From NCBI GenBank assembly GCA_017887325.1, contig JAGHIE010000015.1, forward strand, positions 1-59,162: a stretch of DNA of 59,162 bases, read 5' to 3'. Shown here piece by piece: positions 54,001-59,162 of the stretch. How positions within the stretch are numbered: the first letter of the stretch is position 1; each line of letters starts with the position of its first letter. A model generated the notes under the pieces. That model did not search any database and was not told where the DNA came from. It was given only the letters and a program-made list of their open reading frames with translations. Origin of the DNA: Oscillospiraceae bacterium. GTDB lineage: Bacteria > Bacillota > Clostridia > Oscillospirales > Ruminococcaceae. The position numbers and the translations under genes were made by a program.

Positions 54001-54856
54001 TAAAGCTAAACAATTAAAAGCAGATGGTGCTTTAGACGGCGTTGTTTCTGATATTGTAAAAGCATACAACAAAGCTATCTCTGACGGGGATAAAGTTTTA
54101 AAAGATGAAAATGCAACATTAGAACAAGTTGACAATGCTACAAAAGCTTTAATTTTAGCTATTCAATCAGTTGATATTAAAGTAGGCGATAAAGAATCAC
54201 TACAAGCTTTATATAATTATGCTTTAGAAATCCAAGCAAAATTAGATAACTATGTTGATAAAGGTAAAGATGCATTTAATACAGCAATGAATACAGCTAA
54301 AACAGTATTAGATGATGAAAATGCTTTACAAGAAGATATAGACAAATCTTGGGAAGAATTAACTCAAGCAATTGCTGACTTAAGATTAAAAGCTAACAAA
54401 GATGTATTACAACAAGTTATTGATGAATTTAAAAACTTAGATACATCAAAATATACAGCTGAAAGCGTAAAAGTATTTAAAGAAGCTTTAGCAAAAGCAG
54501 AAGAAGTATTAAATAACAATGATTTATCAGAAGATGATCAAGATGTTGTAGATAAAGCTGTTAAAGACTTAAAAGCTGCAAAAGATGGTTTAGTACCATT
54601 AAGCAGTGGAAATGGTGACGGCGACGGAAACAACACAAATAATGGTGGAAATAATAATAACGGCAATAACAATAACAACAGTAATAACAATAATAATAAC
54701 AATAGTAACAACAATCAAAATTCTCAAAACAACAATAATCAAAATAAAGGCGACAATCCAAAAACTTCAGATAACTCATTAGCACTATTAGCTGCAGTAA
54801 CAATGTTAGCATCTGGTATAAGTGCAGTTGCTTTCAAAAAAAGAGCAAAAAGATAG
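51011..54856 (+). CDS. Wall-anchored GH85 endo-beta-N-acetylglucosaminidase
   Basis: This 1281-residue secreted enzyme has a signal peptide (residues 1-31, ending near IFASD) and a GH85 catalytic domain to about residue 530, with the catalytic Asn-Glu in FDGWFINQEE near residues 228-237. Jelly-roll and fibronectin-like beta domains follow (about 530-920), then three or four alpha-helical FIVAR-type repeats (about 920-1200; for example YTPNSWAVLKQALANAETVL). An asparagine-rich linker and the sorting region NPKTSD, a hydrophobic stretch and KKRAKR end the protein. GH85 enzymes cut the chitobiose core of N-linked glycans on proteins. It starts with AGGAGG and ends at a bidirectional terminator. 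Third-position C is raised, as in the GH38 gene. Confidence 0.93.
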   Translation: MKDVLKKKKRILSLLLAGMIVCSTSTSIFASDTLPYLGESAKGENQPYEHGYRSLDLKNWSPETDPYADFMRAQVPLQERNEAFTATQANPNLNPETQYFNLSGDYGNAFFDSYSYTNEFSQYLFNYWQYIDYHGSWHGMPTQDVPEELYQDERGVTDAWQYRKFEFGVINMPNPGYTNAAHKNGVLSLGCIFTPRTGQKHSPMLEQDENGNFIIADKLAQMCKWYGFDGWFINQEEKIPAEDVPLYKQFMKQMRDQGIYIQWYDSITQDGYISYQNEFNSVNSPYVQEGDTRYSDSIFLNYWWSNYKLKSSAEHAKEIGVNPLDTVFAGVESGMYRWQQPYDLRDNLGEDGQPMNSIASLGAEFVHDGLDEDLDNGANNNIEMRREKDEYQWMTFDRERVWWTGPFEDPSESSSSADRSTYPQQQDIGIGTTKQLNFDGVSAYIAERSVINGDTFVTNFNTGHGLEYVKAGEISNDHEWSNINIQDILPTWQWWIDSESDTELKADFDYGSKYTKMEADKSVSNFDFDLVGAYEGGSSLAVYGKVDAKNTLHLYKTDLAVEQNSKMDITFKKTTEDDVTMKLGLIFKDDAENMVTLDVENSQTKGEWTTSTVDLSQYAGKQIAAINLVFEGTSEDYQINIGQMKYTSNESQKPQAPTGLTIDKAFDTQEMYISWDIADYDTVKQYNVYAEIDGKDVYLGGIYDDHYYIKDLYDATGDVEIKLTAVSEDGTESDPATVNYNYDNAFKDVEVIADDGRLDVFFSAPENAGEITVEVTPEYTGVEDQESYTTTVEAGENSATVKVPQGADADNVRYTMKISAENGSFTTFDGKLKDSYAKPYTGTISAGALIAEPEPSDWWKLHCTYTTAANSEPTEKSITRGADGMFAIPSDVKTLSIVLEDYSTNKSAPTTYVFNESGMVNTSELNNKINEAKALDEKEYTPNSWAVLKQALANAETVLNTENVTQEQVDTQVSELQKALDQLAEKVNKENLQFFLDKAKQLKADGALDGVVSDIVKAYNKAISDGDKVLKDENATLEQVDNATKALILAIQSVDIKVGDKESLQALYNYALEIQAKLDNYVDKGKDAFNTAMNTAKTVLDDENALQEDIDKSWEELTQAIADLRLKANKDVLQQVIDEFKNLDTSKYTAESVKVFKEALAKAEEVLNNNDLSEDDQDVVDKAVKDLKAAKDGLVPLSSGNGDGDGNNTNNGGNNNNGNNNNNSNNNNNNNSNNNQNSQNNNNQNKGDNPKTSDNSLALLAAVTMLASGISAVAFKKRAKR
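54640..54752 (+). repeat. AAT/AAC trinucleotide tract encoding an Asn-rich linker
   Basis: Runs of AAT and AAC codons with occasional AGT, GGT and CAA encode about 35 mostly asparagine residues just before the wall-sorting signal. Such linkers span the peptidoglycan and vary in length. The tract may expand or contract by slippage. Confidence 0.75.
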
Positions 54857-54865
54857 TTAATAAAT

Positions 54866-54913
54866 AAAAAAATAGAAGTTAAAGAGATTTTTCTCTTTAA
54901 CTTCTATTTTTTT
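54866..54913. terminator. Strong bidirectional terminator
   Basis: A perfect 22-bp inverted repeat (54866-54887 and 54892-54913) with a four-base loop and seven A or T residues at each end separates the convergent GH85 and ClC-type genes. Confidence 0.92.
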
Positions 54914-54915
54914 GA

Positions 54916-56163
54916 CTAATTCTGATTACTATTTTTAAGTTTTGGAAAAGCAAATTGTTGTGAGTGATATAGTGTATGATAACCGGACATTAAAAACGAT
55001 ACTGCAATAGTAATTACATAATATTGCATTCCTTGAATACCAAACATTTCAAAAGCAAGTAAAAGGGAAGCTAATGGACAATTTGTTACACTACAAAAAA
55101 CAGCTACCATACCACAAGCAACAGATATATTTGAAGAAAATCCCAATAAATTAGCAAATACATAACCTGATGTAGCACCTATGTAAAGTGACGGAACAAT
55201 TTCTCCTCCTTTGTATCCACAACCTAAAGTAATTGCTGTAAAAATTATTTTTATTGCAAATGCAAGAGGAAAAATTGGTTTATTATAAAAGCATTTTTGA
55301 ATTACATCGATACCAGTACCATTGTAATCACCACTAGAAAATATCATGGATAATATAACAATAGCTAAACCACCAAGAAAAATTTTAATATATGAGTTGT
55401 TAAATCTATTTTTAAAAAAGTCTTGTGTTTTATGAAGAATAATACAAAATAAAACACCAATTTCTGTACAGATAATAGCCAGAATGATAATACGAAAACC
55501 ATGATAAAAATTAAATTTAGGGATTTGTGTTAAATAGAAGTGTTCTGCAAAAACTCCGAAAAATTTTGCAATTTCTCTTGAAGTAAGAGAAGCTATTATG
55601 CAAGGGAAAAGTGCATAATAGTGCATTTTTCCGATAGAAATAACTTCTATTGCAAAAACAGCAGAAGCCATTGGTGTACCAAATAAAGCAGAAAAACCAG
55701 CTGCCATACCACACATTATAAAAACATGTCTGTCATATTCATCTGTGTGCAGCCAACGAGCCAAAGTGTTTCCCAAACTACCACCTATTTGTAAAGCAGC
55801 TCCTTCTCTACCGGCAGAACCACCAAAAAGATGAGTTATCCAAGTAGAAATTATAATAAGAGGTGTTATTCTTAGAGGAACTCTTTCTTCTGTCCTTATT
55901 GCAGTAATTACTAATGTTGTTCCTATTTTGTGATTATCATCAAGAAAACGATATATAAATGCAATAATTAAACCACCAAGTGGTAATAAAAAAATCAGCC
56001 AAGGATTGTTAATTCTTAAATGAGTTGCAATATTCATTCCTTTATAAAAAACAACCGAGATTAACCCTACACAAATGCCTATTCCCACAGAAACAATAAG
56101 CCATTTAAGAAATGATTTTAGTGTTGTATAGTAATTTTTAAAATGCTCAATAAATACATTCAT
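54916..56163 (-). CDS. ClC-family antiporter, probably fluoride type
   Basis: This 415-residue membrane protein has the ClC gating motif GGSAGREGAALQIGGSLG with E120, and GYKGGEIVPSLYIGATSG in the second half. The first selectivity motif, GSGIPE in chloride proteins, is here GTTLV (residues 81-85). The stretch PLIIISTWITHLFGGSAGREG resembles the CLC-F (fluoride/proton) branch. I start it at the ATG at 56163 with GGAGGG upstream, 13 codons inside the open frame. The loss of GSGIPE is direct. The fluoride assignment is inference, and no fluoride riboswitch is visible upstream. Confidence 0.82.
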   Translation of the reverse strand: MNVFIEHFKNYYTTLKSFLKWLIVSVGIGICVGLISVVFYKGMNIATHLRINNPWLIFLLPLGGLIIAFIYRFLDDNHKIGTTLVITAIRTEERVPLRITPLIIISTWITHLFGGSAGREGAALQIGGSLGNTLARWLHTDEYDRHVFIMCGMAAGFSALFGTPMASAVFAIEVISIGKMHYYALFPCIIASLTSREIAKFFGVFAEHFYLTQIPKFNFYHGFRIIILAIICTEIGVLFCIILHKTQDFFKNRFNNSYIKIFLGGLAIVILSMIFSSGDYNGTGIDVIQKCFYNKPIFPLAFAIKIIFTAITLGCGYKGGEIVPSLYIGATSGYVFANLLGFSSNISVACGMVAVFCSVTNCPLASLLLAFEMFGIQGMQYYVITIAVSFLMSGYHTLYHSQQFAFPKLKNSNQN

Positions 56164-56453
56164 AAATAAACCCTCCAAATATTCTATACATATTATATAC
56201 ATAAACTATTAATAGGTAAAGGGAATATTTTAGGTTTAAATACGAGTTTATTAATTAAGTATAAAAACTTTATGTGTTTCTTAAAAATAAATTAATATAT
56301 ATTAATTTACACAAAACAATACATAACATTATATAAATTGTGTTGATAATGTGTTATGCAAATGATACGATGAAGTTACAGAAATAAGTAAAAATTATAT
56401 ATAATTTTTAAGGGTAATTAAGAAATTGAATTTGCTTTTAAGAGGTGAGTTTT
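56164..56453. other. Divergent intergenic region
   Basis: These 290 bases are AT-rich and hold no open frame worth calling. Promoters for the ClC gene (minus) and the first lipoprotein gene (plus) must lie here. I see no riboswitch, terminator or repeat of note. Confidence 0.5.
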
Positions 56454-57707
56454 ATGAAAAGAAAGAATAAAAAAATATTAGCATTATTATTATCTGTAAC
56501 TGTGATAGGAGGAATAGCAACAAGCTGTAGCAATAACAAGTATAAAGACTTGGGAAATGAGTATGTTTATGGAGTTGATTTCGATACGGAGCTTAGTGTT
56601 ACTACTAACAATGAGAAAGAACTTACTTCAGATAGTAACGCATATTATTATATGGGATTAAGATATAGTTATCTAACAGCGATTGACAAAGAAACAGGAA
56701 GATATACTGTTCTTTGTAATAAACCTGATTGTTTGCACGATAAAGAAACAGATGAAACAAAAACTTTAGATTGTAATGCTTTTTTTAGAGGAATGATGAA
56801 AAAAGTATATTATTTTAATAATAAAATATATGTGCTAGCTGATTCGTTAGATAAAAAAGATATTACTAAATTTGATATTTATAAATTGCATGAAGTAAAT
56901 CCAGATGGTTCAGGACATGAAGATATTTTAACTTTTAAACAAATTCCAATTTCTAGTGTTGTACACCGAGGGTATTTATATATATCATTTACAGATTATA
57001 TGCGAGATTCAGAAGGATACAGTGAAGAAGAAAAGAAAGATTTAAAATATGGTGTATATAGATATGATTTATCTAATCCATCAAAAGAAAGAGAAGTTAT
57101 ATTTGAGCAAAAAGGTAAGTATGGAAAGGTTAGATATTTAAATGCAATAGGAAATAAAATATATATGGACAATCAAAATGAAGAAGAAGAAAACACAATG
57201 ATATATGATATTAAAAAAGATAAGACTTATAAAAGAAAAGAAAACTACACATACACTGTAAGACAAAATGATAGATTGATTAATTTAAATTATAAAGAAA
57301 CAACAATAAAAGTAACAGATTTTGATGATAACATTATAGATGAAATACCTATTGGAAAGTCAGGAGTACCATACTGTAATGATGAAATAATTGCTATAGA
57401 TAATATAAATGAATATGGAGATAATTTTTTTGATAAAGGAGATAAAGAAGCTAAACGAACTATTACATTTTATGACAAAGATTATAACAAGATACAAGAT
57501 GTGGATATAAATAACCATACCTTGCCTGTTTTGGGAATGGATGAAAAATATTTATTCTTTTATAGTTTTGATGAAGAAAATAGTACACTTGGAGATTTGT
57601 GTATATTAGATTTAAGCAAACTTGGAACAGAAGAATTTAAACCTGAAGTTTATATACATTATGACGGAGATAAGAATCCTCCTGGCATAGTAACAAGTGT
57701 TTATTGA
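56454..57707 (+). CDS. Lipoprotein of unknown function, tandem copy 1
   Basis: This 417-residue protein has a lipoprotein signal ending at the lipobox ATSC, with C25 lipidated. The mature part is a beta-rich, probably propeller-like domain. Conserved features are YMGLRYSYLTAIDKETGRYT, a cysteine group CNKPDCLHDKE...LDCNAFF, and YGVYRYDLSNPSKEREVIFE. I start it at the ATG at 56454 with AGAGGTGAG upstream. It is about 60% identical by eye to the next gene and precedes an ABC transporter gene, as do similar lipoproteins in clostridia. The function is not known. Confidence 0.8.
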   Translation: MKRKNKKILALLLSVTVIGGIATSCSNNKYKDLGNEYVYGVDFDTELSVTTNNEKELTSDSNAYYYMGLRYSYLTAIDKETGRYTVLCNKPDCLHDKETDETKTLDCNAFFRGMMKKVYYFNNKIYVLADSLDKKDITKFDIYKLHEVNPDGSGHEDILTFKQIPISSVVHRGYLYISFTDYMRDSEGYSEEEKKDLKYGVYRYDLSNPSKEREVIFEQKGKYGKVRYLNAIGNKIYMDNQNEEEENTMIYDIKKDKTYKRKENYTYTVRQNDRLINLNYKETTIKVTDFDDNIIDEIPIGKSGVPYCNDEIIAIDNINEYGDNFFDKGDKEAKRTITFYDKDYNKIQDVDINNHTLPVLGMDEKYLFFYSFDEENSTLGDLCILDLSKLGTEEFKPEVYIHYDGDKNPPGIVTSVY

Positions 57708-57722
57708 TAGAGGGTGAGTTTT

Positions 57723-58946
57723 ATGAAAAGAAAGAGTAAAAAAATATTAGCATTATTATTATCTGTGACAATGATAGGAGGTATAGTAACAAGCTGTAGC
57801 AATAATAAGTATAAAGATTTAGGAAATGAATATGTTCATGGTGTTGATTTAGATATGAGTTTTGATAATCCTTCAAGGGATAGATTTTTAGCATCAGATG
57901 AAGATACATATTATTTTTTAGGTTTAGATGGAAATAGATTTTTGACAGCTATTGATAAAAATACTGGAAAATATTCTGTTCTTTGTAATAAGCCAAATTG
58001 TTTACACCATAAAGAAACTGATTATAATAAAAGGTTAGAGTGTAATGCATTTTTAGAATCAATGATACCGAATATATTTTATTTTAATGATAAGATATAT
58101 TTTGTAGGTCAAACTATAAAACCAAAAGATTATAATACACCTAATTTTTCAGTATATGAAGTAAATACAGATGGTTCGGGATATAAGGAAATAATTTCAT
58201 TTAAAGAATTTCCATATGCAAAAATAATACATAGAGGATATCTATATGTATCTTTTACAGATTATATGCAAGACCCTGATAGTTATACTGAAGAAAAAAA
58301 GAAAGATTTAAAATATGGTGTGTATAGATATGATTTATCAAATCTATCAAAAGAAAGAGAAGTTATATTTGAGGAAAAAGGAAAATATGGTGAGGTTTCG
58401 TATTTAACAGCAATAGGTGAAAAGATATATATGAATAATAACAATGAAGAAGAAGAAAACACAATGGTATATGATATTAAGAAAGAAAAAATATATGAAA
58501 GAGAAGAAGATTATAGATATACAGTAAGACAAGATGATAGATTACTTAACTTAAAATATCAAGATACAACAATAAAAGTAACAGATTTTAATGATAACAT
58601 TATAGATGAAATACCTATTGAAAAAACTGGCGTGTTATATTGTAATGATGAAATAATTGCAATAGATAATATAAATGAATACTCAAAACAGCGTAATAAT
58701 GGAGATAAAGAGGCAAAAAAAATAGTAACATTTTATGATAAAGAAGGCAATAAGATACAAGAAGTAAATATAAATAATGATATTTGGCCGGTATTAGGTA
58801 TTAATGAGAATTATTTATTTTTTTATAGCGACGATTTAGAGAATAGAACTATGGGAGATTTATGTGTATTAGATTTAAGCAAACTTGGAACAGAAGAATT
58901 TAAACCTGAAGTATATGTTAAAGATGAGAAGACACAACTACAATAA
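57723..58946 (+). CDS. Lipoprotein of unknown function, tandem copy 2
   Basis: This 407-residue paralogue has the same signal (MKRKSKKILALLL, lipobox VTSC, C25), cysteine group (CNKPNCLHHKE, then LECNAFL) and blocks such as RGYLYVSFTDYMQDPDSY and DLKYGVYRYDLSNLSKERE. The start at 57723 is supported by AGGGTGAG, the same site as in copy 1. It begins 15 bases after copy 1 ends, so the two are cotranscribed, and the region between residues 30 and 60 has diverged most. Recent tandem duplication is likely. Confidence 0.8.
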   Translation: MKRKSKKILALLLSVTMIGGIVTSCSNNKYKDLGNEYVHGVDLDMSFDNPSRDRFLASDEDTYYFLGLDGNRFLTAIDKNTGKYSVLCNKPNCLHHKETDYNKRLECNAFLESMIPNIFYFNDKIYFVGQTIKPKDYNTPNFSVYEVNTDGSGYKEIISFKEFPYAKIIHRGYLYVSFTDYMQDPDSYTEEKKKDLKYGVYRYDLSNLSKEREVIFEEKGKYGEVSYLTAIGEKIYMNNNNEEEENTMVYDIKKEKIYEREEDYRYTVRQDDRLLNLKYQDTTIKVTDFNDNIIDEIPIEKTGVLYCNDEIIAIDNINEYSKQRNNGDKEAKKIVTFYDKEGNKIQEVNINNDIWPVLGINENYLFFYSDDLENRTMGDLCVLDLSKLGTEEFKPEVYVKDEKTQLQ

Positions 58947-59023
58947 TTAATATTGTAGTTAATATAGAATTACATTATTTACATAGTAATTTATAATATC
59001 TAGAATAAAATGTGGTGAGAATT

Positions 59024-59162
59024 ATGAACCTAATATTAGAAAATGTTAGCAAAAACTACGGAGAAAAGAAAGCTCTAAAAAATGTGACTTATGAGTTTGA
59101 GCCAGGTATATATGGCTTGCTTGGTCCAAATGGTGCAGGGAAGTCTACACTTATGAACTTAA
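59024..59162 (+). CDS. ABC transporter ATPase, cut by the window edge
   Basis: Only the first 46 residues are present. They contain LENVSKNYGEKKALKNVTYE and the Walker A GLLGPNGAGKSTLMN, enough to assign the ABC ATPase family. The ATG follows GGTGAG. It lies 77 bases after the second lipoprotein gene on the same strand, so the lipoproteins and an ABC exporter may form one unit. Confidence 0.9.
   Translation, partial: MNLILENVSKNYGEKKALKNVTYEFEPGIYGLLGPNGAGKSTLMNL

Noticed and set aside
54561-54812. Minus-strand open frame rich in Tyr and Cys
   Set aside because: It is the antisense reading of the AAT/AAC tract and has no ribosome binding site or protein-like composition.
56164-56453. Fluoride riboswitch upstream of the ClC gene
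   Set aside because: I looked on the minus strand for the GGCGATGG...CGCC pseudoknot pattern and did not find it.
1-59162. Insertion sequences, integrases or prophage genes
   Set aside because: I found no transposase or recombinase motif and no terminal inverted repeats with target duplications, so mobility by such elements is not supported within this window.

Overview
The window looks like DNA from a low-GC Gram-positive anaerobe, most probably a gut member of the class Clostridia (Lachnospirales-like). Non-coding DNA is very AT-rich, GGAGG-type ribosome binding sites are strong, lipoproteins and a wall-anchored protein carry Gram-positive signals, and there are Bce-type and LytR-CpsA-Psr proteins and NPKTS-type sorting. 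There are no ribosomal, tRNA or other core housekeeping genes. The centre carries a complete plasmid-type replication and partition locus, so the window is probably part of a large plasmid or chromid, or an integrated copy of one.

Layout. 1-7.9 kb: sugar and glycan functions with their regulators (AraC, LacI, a UroD-family methyltransferase, cytoplasmic GH18, an orphan sugar-binding lipoprotein, GH29 alpha-fucosidase). 7.9-10.9 kb: LysR regulator, YeiH-type exporter and a thioredoxin-reductase-like flavoprotein lacking its CxxC. 10.9-17.1 kb: an unknown membrane protein, a Bcr-type ABC transporter with its two-component system, and an LCP wall-polymer ligase. 17.2-21.1 kb: sbcC-sbcD. 21.1-24.9 kb: origin region with two iteron clusters around a Rep_3 initiator, an AT-rich segment and parB-parA, with candidate parS-like palindromes. 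25.2-27.4 kb: capsule-control trio (Wzz-like, tyrosine kinase, PHP phosphatase). 27.4-35 kb: a frameshifted UroD-family gene, flavoprotein, nucleoside hydrolase, a second SbcCD-like pair (YhaO/YhaN type), CutC and a zinc-ribbon membrane protein. 35-41 kb: ROK kinase, large mannose-6-phosphate isomerase, GntR regulator and GH38 alpha-mannosidase. 41-46.4 kb: Bce-type two-component system and ABC transporter. 46.5-50.8 kb: anion permease, atypical QueD-like protein, MATE exporter under a probable guanidine-IV riboswitch, and a ferredoxin-flavodoxin protein. 51-54.9 kb: a secreted, wall-anchored GH85 endo-beta-N-acetylglucosaminidase. 54.9 kb to the end: a ClC-type antiporter, two tandem paralogous lipoproteins and the start of an ABC ATPase.

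How the genes fit together. A coherent theme is N-glycan use. GH85 at the cell surface would release glycans from glycoproteins. Cytoplasmic GH18, GH29 (fucose) and GH38 (alpha-mannose) would trim them. ROK kinase and mannose-6-phosphate isomerase would pass the sugars to glycolysis. LacI, AraC and GntR regulators sit beside these genes. A second theme is defence against cell-envelope antibiotics and toxic small molecules (two ABC/two-component modules, MATE, ClC). A third is replicon maintenance (Rep, iterons, ParAB, two Mre11/Rad50-like pairs).

Limits. All family calls rest on motifs read by eye. No database search, alignment or structure prediction was run.
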